A DNA stretch of 17,218 nt from Deltaproteobacteria bacterium. GTDB lineage: Bacteria; Myxococcota; Polyangia; Haliangiales; Haliangiaceae. Below, in pieces: positions 8,020-17,218 of the stretch. The position numbers were made by a program, and so were the translations under genes. How positions within the stretch are numbered: position 1 is the first letter of the stretch; every line of letters starts with the position of its first letter. Where the stretch lies: contig JAGSPR010000098.1 in assembly GCA_018262455.1 (NCBI GenBank), positions 1 to 17,218 of the forward strand. The letters run 5' to 3'. The notes below the pieces were generated by a model. It had not been told where the DNA came from. It searched no databases and saw nothing but the letters and a program-made list of their open reading frames with translations.

Positions 8020-9144
8020 GTGCGCCGCATGAACAAGCGATGGATCATGATCGGGATGTGCGCGGCGATCGGCGCCGGGTGCAGCAAGAAGACCGAGCCG
8101 AGCGGTGGTAGCGCGGGCAGCGGCGGCGGCGGTGGCGACAAGGCCGGCGCAGCAGCGGGCATGCCCGCCGAGATCGCGGCCTGGATGCCCAAGGGCGCGA
8201 ACGAGGCCTGGCAGGGCGCCTGGGCCTCGCGCCTGACCCTGCGCACGAGCGGAACCATCTCGATGGCGGGCGATCCGGCCGCGATCGAGATCAAGGGCGA
8301 CAAGGCGCGGGTGTTCGACGGCAAGACCGAGCAGGAGCTCGGGTTCTTGATCGACTCGCCGTGCTCCGCGAGCTTCAAACAGGCGATCACGGAGGGCTCG
8401 ATGAAGGGCGGCACCTCGTCGCACTCCAAGCAGTTCTTGCTCAAGGACGGCAAGCTGCTCGCGGGCGAGGGCGCGGTCGGCTACCGCAAGGGCAAGGCCG
8501 CGATCGTCTGCATGTCGGGCATGGACAAGCTCGTCACGCTCGACGACAAGGGTGCGTGCAAGTCGTGGAACATGATGTTCGACGAGTGGAAGAGCAAGGA
8601 CACGACCTGCACGTGGTCGACGGTCGACGGCAAGGACTTGCTGACCGTCGGGACCGGCGACTGGTCGAGCAAGCTCGTGGCCGACGGGGACCTGCTCCAG
8701 AACGAGCAGTTCTCCGACTTCGTGAAGCAGGGACTCCACGTGCAGGCCAAGAGCTTCGACGAGGCGAAGGCCACGGTGTCCGGAGCGGTCAAGGCGAACG
8801 ACCCGGGCGAGCAGGCGAAGACCGCCGGCGGCAAGGTCGGCGACACCTCGACGATCGTCAGCCTCGGCGCGACCTACGCGGCCGACAAGGCGAGCCTCGA
8901 GGGCAAGCCGCTCGAGCTCACCGCCCAGTACTTCAGCTCGAGCTCGTCGACGTCCAACGGCAAGACCAGCTACTCGATCTCGCTGGTCGACAGCAAGGAC
9001 GCCACGAAGTTCACGCTGACCTGCTACACGCAGGAAGAGGTCAAGGGCTACAAGCAGTACGACAAGATGACGGTCAAGGGCACCATCAAGGAGTCGTTCA
9101 ACCGGCCCTCACTCGAGCCTTGCACGGTCGTCAAGGCGCCCTGA
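8020..9144 (+). CDS. Putative lipoprotein with Gly-rich linker and OB-fold-like C-terminus
   Basis: This encodes a 374-residue protein. The signal region ends AIGAGC, giving lipidation at Cys21, followed by a Ser/Gly linker (about 28-47) of the kind that tethers lipoprotein domains. The central part has scattered cysteines (SPCSAS, IVCMSG, GACKSW, TTCTWS) that could form two disulfides. The last 110 residues run Y-x-A-D-K-x-x-L-x-G-K-x-L-x-L-T, then Ser-rich, then K-F-T-L-T-C-Y and D-K-M-T-V-K-G-T-I. This resembles OB-fold domains found at the end of small exported proteins (inference). A GTG at 8020 is chosen because GGAGG lies nine bases upstream; the ATG at 8029 is the alternative and keeps the whole signal peptide. 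Function is unknown. Confidence 0.78.
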   Translation: MRRMNKRWIMIGMCAAIGAGCSKKTEPSGGSAGSGGGGGDKAGAAAGMPAEIAAWMPKGANEAWQGAWASRLTLRTSGTISMAGDPAAIEIKGDKARVFDGKTEQELGFLIDSPCSASFKQAITEGSMKGGTSSHSKQFLLKDGKLLAGEGAVGYRKGKAAIVCMSGMDKLVTLDDKGACKSWNMMFDEWKSKDTTCTWSTVDGKDLLTVGTGDWSSKLVADGDLLQNEQFSDFVKQGLHVQAKSFDEAKATVSGAVKANDPGEQAKTAGGKVGDTSTIVSLGATYAADKASLEGKPLELTAQYFSSSSSTSNGKTSYSISLVDSKDATKFTLTCYTQEEVKGYKQYDKMTVKGTIKESFNRPSLEPCTVVKAP

Positions 9145-9180
9145 TTCTCCTCCCGCTGCGGTCCTGGTAGCATCCCAGCG

Positions 9181-10059
9181 GTGACTCTCCTGATCGGGCT
9201 TCCTGGCTGCGAGGACCACACTCATGGCCTGGGCGCGCGACTCGGGCTCGAGGTCACGATCCCCGAGCTCCGGCAGTTCCCCGACGGTGAGCTGTACGTG
9301 CGGCTCGACCGTGCCTCGATCGACGGCGACGTCGCGATCGTCGGCAACCTGCACGGCGACAACTTCCTCCGGGTCGCGTTCCTCGCCGGCACCGCGCGCG
9401 ATCTCGGTGCCAGGCGTGTCGGGATGGTGGCGCCGTACCTCGCCTACATGCGCCAGGACAGCCAGTTCAACCCTGGCGAGGGCGTGACGGCGAACTACTT
9501 CGGACGGCTCGTCTCGAGCACCGTCGACTGGCTCGTCACGGTCGATCCGCACCTCCACCGTTTCCACTCGCTCGACGGCGTGTACACGATCCCCACTACG
9601 ATCGCGCGTGCGGCCTCATCGATCGCGCGCTGGGTCGCGGCCGAGATCGATCATCCCGTACTCGTGGGGCCCGACGCGGAGAGCGTGCAGTGGGTTTCCG
9701 CGGTCGCCGAACGATGCGGCGCGCCGTTCCTGATTCTCGAGAAGACGCGCCGCGGTGATCGGGATGTCTCGGTCTCCGCGCCCGAAGTGGAGCGAGTCTC
9801 GAACGGCCAGACGCCGGTCGTGATCGATGACATCGTCTCCACCGGGCGCACGATGCTCGAGGCAACGCGTCAGCTATGCGCGGCAGGCAGCGCGGCTCCG
9901 CTGTGCATCGCGATCCACGCGGTGTTTGCCGATTCGGTGCACGATGACCTCATGGCCGCGGGAGCGCGCGGGATCATCACCTGCGACACGATCCTTCACC
10001 CGTCGAATCGCATCTGCGTCACCGACCCGATCGCGGCGGCCGTGCGCGAGCGTCTGTGA
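9181..10059 (+). CDS. Ribose-phosphate pyrophosphokinase-like protein (short form)
   Basis: This protein of 292 residues is of the PRPP synthetase family, which joins pyrophosphate from ATP to ribose 5-phosphate to feed nucleotide, His and Trp synthesis. The motifs are in order: QFPDGELYVR (about 32-41), the RQD ATP-loop (91-93), VDPHLH (121-126), the flexible-loop LEKTRRGDRD (186-195) and the PRPP-binding loop VVIDDIVSTGRTM (213-225). At 292 residues it is shorter than the usual bacterial enzyme (about 310-320) and nearer the archaeal-type short form. The GTG start has no good Shine-Dalgarno. The gene lies 36 bases after the lipoprotein gene and converges with the carboxypeptidase gene. Whether it is the housekeeping prs or a paralogue cannot be told from one window. 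Confidence 0.85.
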   Translation: MTLLIGLPGCEDHTHGLGARLGLEVTIPELRQFPDGELYVRLDRASIDGDVAIVGNLHGDNFLRVAFLAGTARDLGARRVGMVAPYLAYMRQDSQFNPGEGVTANYFGRLVSSTVDWLVTVDPHLHRFHSLDGVYTIPTTIARAASSIARWVAAEIDHPVLVGPDAESVQWVSAVAERCGAPFLILEKTRRGDRDVSVSAPEVERVSNGQTPVVIDDIVSTGRTMLEATRQLCAAGSAAPLCIAIHAVFADSVHDDLMAAGARGIITCDTILHPSNRICVTDPIAAAVRERL

Positions 10060-10065
10060 GCTTGC

Positions 10066-10929
10066 TCAGGCACCGCGGACGAACGGATCGATCGCCCGTG
10101 CGATGTCCGCCGCGACGAGGCTCGGGCGGCGCGGGTTGAACCAGTGGAACGGTGACAGCCAGGTCGATGGGTCGCGCGACAGTCCGCCCAGCGAGCACTC
10201 GACGAGCAACGCGCATGCGCCGTAGCGCTCGTGCAAGTCGTCGATCTCGATCCCGCACGCGAATGCGCCGGGTACCCACCGGCTCACCTGCGAGATGGTG
10301 TAGCGCTCGCTGAGCCGAGCCTGGATGTGGCCGGCACGCTCGTGGAGCTCGCGGTAGCGCAGTGGGCGTCGCCAGCGTGCGCCATGCGGCACCAGCAGCT
10401 TGCGCCCGAAGCTATGCAGCGAGAGCGCGGTGTCGATCTGCGCGCCGGCCGCAACCTCGCGATCGAGCATGCGCACGATCGCCGCGACCTCGGGCTCGGA
10501 GTACGGCGACGGCCCGGGCCAGTTGAACCCCGCGATCCGCTTTCGGCGGGGGAGGAAGTCGGTCGCCCAGTTGCGATTGAGATCGACCCCGCGGGCATTG
10601 GTGCGGCGAAACCGCCGGCGGCCTTGCCACAGATCAGTCTCGATCGCGCGGTAGCCGTCCGGGTTCGCCAGCGCCACGACGATCACCCTGCGATCCGGAG
10701 GTGGGGCCTTGGCCAGCCGCTCCGTGAGGGCCACCGCGGTCTCGACGCCGATCCACTCGATCGCGTGGAGGCCGGCGATCACGATGCTCACGCGATCCGC
10801 GGTGACCGGGCCGAACGAGGCCGCCAGGATCGGGATGTGATCGACGCTATGGCCGAGCTCGTAAGCACCCGGGAGTCGTCGGATCGCCGCTGCGATCTCG
10901 GAGTGGCCGCGATAACCAGGCGGGAGCAT
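10066..10929 (-). CDS. M14-family zinc carboxypeptidase-like protein
   Basis: This 287-residue protein has no signal peptide, so it is likely cytoplasmic. The M14 signature is complete: HAIE (His55, Glu58) and LHSFG (His172) give the three zinc ligands. RTNARGVDLNRNW (109-121) holds the substrate-binding Asn-Arg pair, and LLVECS (Glu244) is the catalytic glutamate. The compact size and cytosolic location fit the murein-peptide or gamma-glutamyl amidase type (MpaA-like) more than digestive carboxypeptidases, but the specificity is inference. The ATG at 10929 has a weak AGG upstream. The stop lies six bases from the stop of the PRPP synthetase-like gene, so the two are convergent. Downstream of it nothing else is in its transcript. 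Confidence 0.87.
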   Translation of the reverse strand: MLPPGYRGHSEIAAAIRRLPGAYELGHSVDHIPILAASFGPVTADRVSIVIAGLHAIEWIGVETAVALTERLAKAPPPDRRVIVVALANPDGYRAIETDLWQGRRRFRRTNARGVDLNRNWATDFLPRRKRIAGFNWPGPSPYSEPEVAAIVRMLDREVAAGAQIDTALSLHSFGRKLLVPHGARWRRPLRYRELHERAGHIQARLSERYTISQVSRWVPGAFACGIEIDDLHERYGACALLVECSLGGLSRDPSTWLSPFHWFNPRRPSLVAADIARAIDPFVRGA

Positions 10930-10956
10930 CGCGCCTGATCGTAGCGTACCGGCGCG

Positions 10957-11451
10957 CTAACCGGCGTGCGCTTCGGCCACGTACGACGGCGACCCATAGG
11001 GCAACTGCGCTACGTCATCATCGGGCGTGTGGATCTGGGTCTCGATCACCACCGGGACACGCAGCGAGTTGATCACCAGGCAGTACTGCTTGGCCTCCTC
11101 GAGGCTGGTCTCGACCTGGCCGACGTTGCCGACGATCTCCATATCGATCACCAGCACGATCGACGTGAACATCAGGCCCTCGGGGGTCCGCTCGACCGTG
11201 CCCGTGACATTGGCGTCCCACCGAGTCAGCTCGATCCCATCGCGCGCCGCGAACGCCTCGAACGTCCTCAGCATGCAAATACCAAGGGACGACAGTACGA
11301 GGTATTCGGGCGACCACGAGGCTGCATCCCCGCCGAACTGGTGCGACGGACCGCCATGCAGCGACGCACGAGGCGGAGCCTCGACCTTCGCACACGACGC
11401 GAACGTACGACTGACGGTGGCGCTGTACACGTGGGGGAACGGCCCGGGCAT
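10957..11451 (-). CDS. OsmC/Ohr-family protein
   Basis: This 164-residue cytoplasmic protein is of the OsmC fold, thiol peroxidases that reduce organic hydroperoxides. The two redox cysteines are Cys59 (in LSSLGICMLRTF) and Cys124 (in EEAKQYCLVINSL), 65 residues apart, as in E. coli OsmC. The helix start FGGDAASWSPEYLVLSSLG matches the family's GGDG-x-x-PE-x-L pattern. The ATG at 11451 gives the usual short N-terminal strand; the frame is open up to 11769 but that part is Arg-rich and not family-like. There is no obvious Shine-Dalgarno. The stop lies 27 bases from the start of the carboxypeptidase gene on the same strand, so both may share a transcript. A link to stress is by family only. Confidence 0.85.
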   Translation of the reverse strand: MPGPFPHVYSATVSRTFASCAKVEAPPRASLHGGPSHQFGGDAASWSPEYLVLSSLGICMLRTFEAFAARDGIELTRWDANVTGTVERTPEGLMFTSIVLVIDMEIVGNVGQVETSLEEAKQYCLVINSLRVPVVIETQIHTPDDDVAQLPYGSPSYVAEAHAG

Positions 11452-11645
11452 GTCGGAACGACGAGCACGAAGCGATCCACCCGAAATCGAACGATCTCGT
11501 GCGCTCTGGTCACGGTTGCAGGTCCGGCGAACCTCCAATTCATCGTCGCGATCATGGATCGCCAGAACGGTCGAGCGTCGCCGCCGTGCGGGTGTGCGAC
11601 GGCGCGCGTACCTTGCGTGGCACATGCGGTGCAATCCATGTCTGC
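11452..11645. other. Divergent spacer between OsmC-family and CBS genes
   Basis: About 194 bases with no supported gene. It must hold the promoters of both divergent genes. I saw no convincing -35/-10 pair, hairpin or repeat in it. Confidence 0.4.
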
Positions 11646-12146
11646 ATGGACCGAGATCATCAAGTGCACGAACCCGGGTGGCTGCGTCGAACGCTGGGCG
11701 CGCTCGTCGACGGTGCCGCGCGCGCTCTCGGTCATCTGGGCAAGCACCTGGGTTATCCCGCGCTGGCAAGTGTTCCCGTGAGCGTGGTGATGTTGAGCCA
11801 GCTCGACACCGTCAGCCCCCAGCAGTCACTCGAGGATGTCGCGCAGCTCCTCGTCGCGGGACGTCACGCGCAGTTGCCCGTCATCGAGGACGGATCGCTG
11901 GTCGGGGTGGTGACACGCGGTGATGTGGCGCTGGGGCTCGAGCGCTCGGGTCCACGGTCTCTGATTGGCGAGGCACCGCGCCACGATGTGGTCATGGTGG
12001 CGCCCTCAGACTCCCTCGTAGACGTGCTCGCGCGGCTGCGCGAGACTCCGGACGCGGTCGCGGTCGTGATGGATCACGGGACGACAGTCGGACTGCTCAC
12101 GGTCGACAAGCTGGTCGCGTACGTCGAGCGTACGCGGGACGTGTAG
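11646..12146 (+). CDS. Tandem CBS-domain protein
   Basis: This is a 166-residue protein with two CBS motifs, roughly residues 47-100 (TVSPQQSLEDVAQLLVAG, then LPVIEDGSLVGVVTRGDV) and 108-162 (VMVAPSDSLVDVLARLRE, then GLLTVDKLVAYV). CBS pairs bind adenine nucleotides and gate partner proteins. The leading segment (about 12-36, LRRTLGALVDGAARALGHLG) is amphipathic, and the phrase 'YPALASVPVSVVM' resembles the region between protease and CBS parts of bacterial site-2 proteases. This could therefore be a shortened relative that lost the membrane part (inference). The ATG at 11646 has no clear Shine-Dalgarno and the frame is open to 11499, so the start is uncertain. It converges on tolB with a one-base gap. 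Confidence 0.75.
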   Translation: MDRDHQVHEPGWLRRTLGALVDGAARALGHLGKHLGYPALASVPVSVVMLSQLDTVSPQQSLEDVAQLLVAGRHAQLPVIEDGSLVGVVTRGDVALGLERSGPRSLIGEAPRHDVVMVAPSDSLVDVLARLRETPDAVAVVMDHGTTVGLLTVDKLVAYVERTRDV

Positions 12147-12147
12147 C

Positions 12148-13455
<1,308 letters not shown>

Positions 13456-14241
13456 TGCGTCGTTATGGCCTTCAGCAAATAGGTCGGGACGGGCTTCGGG
13501 TGTTCGTTGCGCAGCTTCTCGATCGCCTTGAGGGCGCGTTCCATCGCGTCGTCGAGCGTGTCGTCTCCGCTCTTGGTGTCGATCTTGTACTTCGCGATCT
13601 TCCCATCCGCGAGCACGTGCAAGCAACCCACGACCGATCCCGATGCGGAGAGGACCTTGGGGTACTCGAAGGCGTCGTTGAAGTCAGCCGCCAGTTGTTG
13701 CGAGTATTCATCGCCCTTGGTGGTCTCTGCAAAGCCGCGGGCGTTGTCGTTGAAGTCGCCGACCTCGGTGGTGGGCTTGCCCGGTTGCTCGTCGGGATCT
13801 CGACGATCCGGAACGTTCGACAGCGGATCCTTGGTGTCGTCGGGCTTGTCAGGCTTGTCTTTGACGCACTGATGGCGCTCGCACTTCAAGCCGCTGCCGC
13901 AATCGGTGCCGAACGCGAGCTTCACGGCGCCGCAATCCGCCCTGGTGGTGCAGCACTTGGCGTCGGTGATCTTGTCATCCGTGCGCGCGATGCTGTCGGG
14001 CGTGGCGACCGGATCGGGCTGGCGGGTCTGCTTCTGGGGCTGCTTCGCCGGCGCCTTCTTGTAGGCGATCGAGGCCTCGATCGCTTCCATGTTCTCCAGC
14101 GGGGGCCCGTCTGGCTTGTCGCCGCCACTTCCGGCCAGCAAGACGACCGGGACCGAGAGAGCGACGGACACCACGGTCGCGCCGATCGCGGCGACCAGGT
14201 GCAGCTCGGAGTCCTTGAAGCTCATGGCGTCCTGACGCAGG

Positions 14242-14691
14242 TCACGGGGCCGCGGTCTGATCCAGCTCTTTGAGCTCAAGGGTTTCGGTAGGTTCGGTGA
14301 GCATCATGACCTTGGCAACCCCGGCGTTCTTGGCAACCGCCATCGCGGTCACGACGATCCCGTAGGGTAGCTTGGTATCGGCCTCGATGTAGAGCTCGCT
14401 CTCGGCCTGGAGCTTGGCGTTGGTCTTGAGCTTGACCTCGAGCTCTTGCCACGTGAGGTGGGTGCCCGCGAACTCGATCTTCTTGTGGACGTCGATCCTG
14501 AGCACGAGCTTGCCCTCGGGGTTCTCGATCTTCGACGCGGTGACCGCAGGCAGCGCGATGTCGACGCCGGTGATCGGCACCGATGCGGTGATCATGAAGA
14601 TGATCAGCAGCACGAGCATCACGTCGACCATCGGCGTGACGTTGATCTCCGACTTGAGCTCGTCGTCGCCGCTCTTCGTGCTCATCCCCAT
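14242..14691 (-). CDS. tolR: ExbD/TolR-family biopolymer transport protein
   Basis: This 149-residue protein has one membrane helix (about 21-40) containing the family's [13 protein letters not shown], with the proton-path Asp23. A periplasmic domain of about 105 residues follows. TolR with TolQ forms the proton-driven motor that moves TolA. The tolB neighbour makes TolR more likely than ExbD. The ATG at 14691 has GGTGA six bases upstream; an ATG at 14685 is nearly as good. It starts seven bases after the tolQ stop, so the genes are in one operon. Confidence 0.93.
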   Translation of the reverse strand: MGMSTKSGDDELKSEINVTPMVDVMLVLLIIFMITASVPITGVDIALPAVTASKIENPEGKLVLRIDVHKKIEFAGTHLTWQELEVKLKTNAKLQAESELYIEADTKLPYGIVVTAMAVAKNAGVAKVMMLTEPTETLELKELDQTAAP

Positions 14692-14698
14692 CGTCGGC

Positions 14699-15412
14699 TC
14701 ACCGCAGGAAGTGGCGCTTGATGATGTTGAGGTAGTCCTGCTCGAAGGTGTCCATCTCCGAGCGCAGCACGCGGATCCGGCGCATGAAGTAGTTGTAGGC
14801 CATCACGGCGGGGATCGCCGCCACGAGGCCGATCGCCGTCGCGAACAGCGCCTCGGCGATGTGCGGTCCGACCTTCTGCAGGGTCGCGGTCTTGCCGGGC
14901 TCGCCCAGCTCGACGAACGCGAACAGGATGCCGATCACCGTGCCGAACAGGCCGATGAACGGTGCTGCCGAGCTCGTGGTCGCGAGGAACGGCACCATCG
15001 ACTCGAGCTTGAGGGTCTCGACGGTCTGCGCGCGACGGAGCGCACGCTCGATGTTCGCCAGGTTGCCCTCGCGGTCCCCCTTGAGGTTCTCGTCGGAGGC
15101 GAGCTTCGCGAGCTCGGTGTAGCCGGCGACGAACATCAGCGACACGGGGCTATTCCGCAGGGCCTGCGCCTGCGTGTAGATCTGTTCGATGTCGCGCGAC
15201 CGCCAGAACGCCTCCGTGAAGCGAGCCGATTCTGCCGACGCACGGCGCAGGTACATCGTCTTGTAGATGATGATGTAGAGACCGATCAGGAACATGACCA
15301 GCAGTGACAGCATCACGGTCTGCACGATCCAGTGCGCAGACTTGAACAGCTCGACGATGTCGAGCTTCGCCGCGATCACAGATGTGGGCGAGATCCCTGG
15401 CATACTCGTCAC
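14699..15412 (-). CDS. tolQ: TolQ/ExbB-family proton channel protein
   Basis: This 237-residue inner-membrane protein has three membrane segments: about 28-50, 148-169 and 186-208. Between the first and second is a long cytoplasmic loop, as in the family. The second has [18 protein letters not shown], the conserved TolQ/ExbB channel sequence with the FGTV turn, and the third has [17 protein letters not shown]. Together with TolR it forms the motor that energises the TolA arm. It is the first gene of the cluster. The start could be the GTG at 15412 or the ATG at 15403, as neither has a good Shine-Dalgarno. It faces a lipoprotein gene 45 bases away in the other direction. Confidence 0.93.
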   Translation of the reverse strand: MTSMPGISPTSVIAAKLDIVELFKSAHWIVQTVMLSLLVMFLIGLYIIIYKTMYLRRASAESARFTEAFWRSRDIEQIYTQAQALRNSPVSLMFVAGYTELAKLASDENLKGDREGNLANIERALRRAQTVETLKLESMVPFLATTSSAAPFIGLFGTVIGILFAFVELGEPGKTATLQKVGPHIAEALFATAIGLVAAIPAVMAYNYFMRRIRVLRSEMDTFEQDYLNIIKRHFLR

Positions 15413-15457
15413 GGCGATAACATGTGGCGTGACGGTGGGTCAAATCGGGGGGGATGC

Positions 15458-15946
15458 TTGAACGGGGTCGCACACGCGCACCGTGTGGTGATCGCGACAG
15501 CCCTGTGTCTGACGGTTCACGGCTGCCAGGCCGTCGACGGCGGAGCGGTCGAGCTGTCGTGGAAGCTGCGACCTGCGAGTAGCTCGGTGCCCGACAAGTT
15601 TGTGGATTGCACCCCAGAAGACAAGCCGGGCACCAACCCGGTGAAAGAGATTCGCCTCGACTGGGAGATCGACGGCCGCTTCGACTCCGAATCGTGGCCC
15701 TGCGAAGACAGTCATGGTGTGACCGGATTCGAGCTACCGCCCGGCGTCGCGCTGTTCTGGGTGAGCCCGATCTGTGATTCCGGCCCGCCGCAGGTGTACG
15801 CGGACCCTGCATCCTACATCGCGCCCGCGGTCGAGCAGCGGAACGTGATCCTGGGCGATACCGTGAGCTTGGGCGCGGTCGAGCTCGTCGTGCAGGTCGG
15901 CGATGGCGTGTCGACCTGTGACGACGAGGTCTGCATCTGCGAATGA
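15458..15946 (+). CDS. Putative lipoprotein, first member of the local Trp/Cys paralogue family
   Basis: This encodes a 162-residue protein from a TTG at 15458, with a run of seven G's five bases upstream. The signal region ends TVHGC, giving lipidation at Cys23. The mature part has one copy of a domain also seen in the two following genes: Trp35 (VELSWKL), Cys51, Cys82 in SWPCEDSHGVTGF, and a closing strand SLGAVELVVQ. The C-terminus is cysteine-rich (TCDDEVCICE). The likely fold is an all-beta sandwich (inference). It is divergent from tolQ with only 45 bases between, so control signals may overlap. Function is unknown; an ATG nearby at 15454 is in another frame and is not used. Confidence 0.72.
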   Translation: MNGVAHAHRVVIATALCLTVHGCQAVDGGAVELSWKLRPASSSVPDKFVDCTPEDKPGTNPVKEIRLDWEIDGRFDSESWPCEDSHGVTGFELPPGVALFWVSPICDSGPPQVYADPASYIAPAVEQRNVILGDTVSLGAVELVVQVGDGVSTCDDEVCICE

Positions 15947-16055
15947 GATCACACGACCTGGCACCGAGCTGGCTCGGCGATTGCTGTGGTGGGGGTGAAG
16001 CAACCCGGCATCGCGTCGTCAAACGCCGCGAACCTGCCGAGACAGGGGATTCGAA

Positions 16056-16799
16056 ATGACCAAGCGAACACGACTCGGAGGCCTACTCGCTGCACTGCTC
16101 GCGTCGCAAGCCACGGCTTGCGTGATGTACGCCGACGACGGCTACAACACCGAGGCTGCCGCGATCAATGCACGGTGGTCGTTCAGAGATGCGGCGAACA
16201 ATGCGACCACGCAATGCCCCGCGGGGTTCGACACGGTCGCGCTCAATTCCCAACCGATCGACGTCACCGGGCGCCCGGCGGGTCCGGTCATCGTCGATCT
16301 GTTCGACTGCTTCGATTTCGCCGGGACGAGCGCACCGCTGCCGGCCACGGTGTATCAGAGCTGGCTCGAAGTGCGAAGCAGCGTGGACAACGCGCTCTAC
16401 GCCGAGTCGCTGTCCGCGATCGTCGACGTGATCGACACCGACAAGACCTTGGATGCCACGATCCTCAACGACGGGGGCTACTTCAAGCTGGACTGGGACC
16501 TCATCGGTGCCGACTCGAACCAGCGGCTCGCGTGCTCCGAGGTTCCTGGGCTCGACGGGATCAGATCGATCAGCGCGAGTGTGTCGAGCCCCGACATCTC
16601 GACAACCGATCAGTTCACGTGTGAGGATCACCAGGGAGTGACCGGTGGATTTCTCCAGGGGGCGTACACGATCTCGATCGACGCGTTCGACAACGACCGA
16701 GCGCTCGGCGAGCCTGTCAACCTTTCGAACGCGGTGATTCGCGATCGCAATCGCATCACCGATCTCGGACACGTCGACCTCCCGGTCGCGGGCCGGTGA
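16056..16799 (+). CDS. Putative lipoprotein with two copies of the Trp/Cys domain
   Basis: This encodes a 247-residue protein. AGGGG lies seven bases before the ATG. The signal region ends ATAC, giving lipidation at Cys22. The mature part is an internal duplication. The first copy has Trp41, Cys54, Cys85 (DLFDCFDFAG). The second has Trp147, Cys160 and Cys189 (FTCEDHQGVTGG). The Trp-to-Cys and Cys-to-Cys spacings are 13 and 31 in the first and 13 and 29 in the second. The second copy is closest to the previous gene (both have CED-x-x-GVTG), while the first is closest to the next gene. No catalytic residues or membrane segments are seen. It may be an outer-membrane-tethered binding or structural protein; this is inference. 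Confidence 0.78.
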   Translation: MTKRTRLGGLLAALLASQATACVMYADDGYNTEAAAINARWSFRDAANNATTQCPAGFDTVALNSQPIDVTGRPAGPVIVDLFDCFDFAGTSAPLPATVYQSWLEVRSSVDNALYAESLSAIVDVIDTDKTLDATILNDGGYFKLDWDLIGADSNQRLACSEVPGLDGIRSISASVSSPDISTTDQFTCEDHQGVTGGFLQGAYTISIDAFDNDRALGEPVNLSNAVIRDRNRITDLGHVDLPVAGR

Positions 16800-16809
16800 A
16801 CGCTCCACA

Positions 16810-16837
16810 CACGTTTGTGAAACGTGAGGTTCGCCTC
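16810..16837. other. Paired hairpins in the spacer after the two-domain lipoprotein
   Basis: CACGTTT (16810-16816) and AAACGTG (16820-16826) form a perfect 7-bp inverted repeat around GTG. Directly next to it, GAGG (16826-16829), TTCG and CCTC (16834-16837) form a short stem with a UUCG loop. No T-tract follows. It may be a terminator or an operator for the next lipoprotein gene. Confidence 0.35.
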
Positions 16838-16912
16838 GGTGTGTCCGTGGCAAGCGGCTCGTTTCGAGATTCAACCTTGAACTTCTGATACCGTCACGAA
16901 CAGGAGGGCCTT

Positions 16913-17218
16913 ATGCGGAGTCTTATTTTTGCTGGAACGGTCGCGCTTGCTGCGACACAGGTGATCGCTTGTACTGCCTCGACCGGTGAGGACTTTGGTC
17001 TGATCACGGCCAACTGGTCGTTCAAGGAGCTGCCGAGCACGGTCATCGCCGCGTGCCCTCCGGGCTTCGAGACCGCCGACGTCCACGCGACGTTGCTGGA
17101 TATCAACGGCAACCCGTCGACGATCCCCAGCGATACGATCATCGACAAGTACGACTGCGCTGACAACACCGGCACCGCGGAGTACCCGATCGGCGCCTAC
17201 CAGGTGTTCGTCGAGATC
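16913..17218 (+). CDS. Putative lipoprotein, third member of the Trp/Cys family (3' end beyond window)
   Basis: The ATG at 16913 has GGAGG about seven bases upstream. The 102 visible residues have a signal region ending VIAC (lipidation at Cys20), then Trp35 (ANWSFKEL), Cys48 in ACPPGFET and Cys82 in DKYDCADNTG. This matches the first copy of the preceding protein closely in pattern (W-S-F, C-P-x-G-F-[DE]-T, D-x-[FY]-D-C). The Trp-to-Cys and Cys-to-Cys spacings are 13 and 34. The frame is open to the window edge, so the C-terminal half, which may hold a second copy, is missing. Tandem with the previous gene on the same strand, after a spacer with hairpins. Confidence 0.8.
   Translation, partial: MRSLIFAGTVALAATQVIACTASTGEDFGLITANWSFKELPSTVIAACPPGFETADVHATLLDINGNPSTIPSDTIIDKYDCADNTGTAEYPIGAYQVFVEI

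Noticed and set aside
10966..11781. Plus-strand open frame across the OsmC-family gene and into the CBS gene
   Set aside because: No family resemblance; overlaps two better-supported genes in other frames.

Overview
The window is GC-rich, densely coded DNA with strong G/C third-position bias. The content points to a Myxococcota (deltaproteobacterial) predator-type genome, perhaps Haliangiales/Kofleriaceae-like. Support comes from many exported lipoproteins of unknown function, a propeller fused to a di-haem cytochrome, a tolQRAB cluster whose TolA-like protein carries a cysteine-rich insert, and a clpP-clpX pair. The lineage is inferred from gene style; there is no marker gene such as rRNA. 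I see no tRNA, rRNA, CRISPR array, insertion sequence or phage gene.

Layout. 1-2042 (-) is the 5' part of a large exported propeller/di-haem cytochrome c gene, cut by the window edge. 2043-2230 is a spacer with three hairpins. clpX and clpP follow on the minus strand, with a candidate promoter just upstream of clpP. A minus-strand lipoprotein gene (4364-5032) has a very short leader ORF. From 5129 the plus strand carries a hotdog-fold thioesterase-like gene, a translationally coupled pair of secreted proteins (an unknown 396-residue protein and an alpha/beta hydrolase), a lipoprotein with a possible OB-fold end, and a short PRPP synthetase-like gene. A minus-strand M14 carboxypeptidase-like gene and an OsmC-family gene come next, then a plus-strand two-CBS-domain gene that converges on the tol cluster.

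The tol cluster (12148-15412, minus strand, order tolQ-tolR-tolA-like-tolB) encodes the inner-membrane motor, the periplasm-spanning arm and the periplasmic propeller of the outer-membrane-stabilising Tol system. No pal gene is next to it. Divergent from tolQ, from 15458 to the right edge, are three adjacent plus-strand lipoprotein genes. They share one domain pattern (a Trp, then two spaced cysteines, then a Gly-containing turn). The middle gene carries two copies and the last is cut by the window edge. This small paralogous lipoprotein family next to tol is the most novel-looking part of the window.

A second theme is initiation-region structure. The cytochrome gene's Shine-Dalgarno lies wholly inside a perfect 7-bp hairpin arm. 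The 4364-5032 lipoprotein has its best Shine-Dalgarno in front of a five-residue ORF whose stop overlaps the lipoprotein start.
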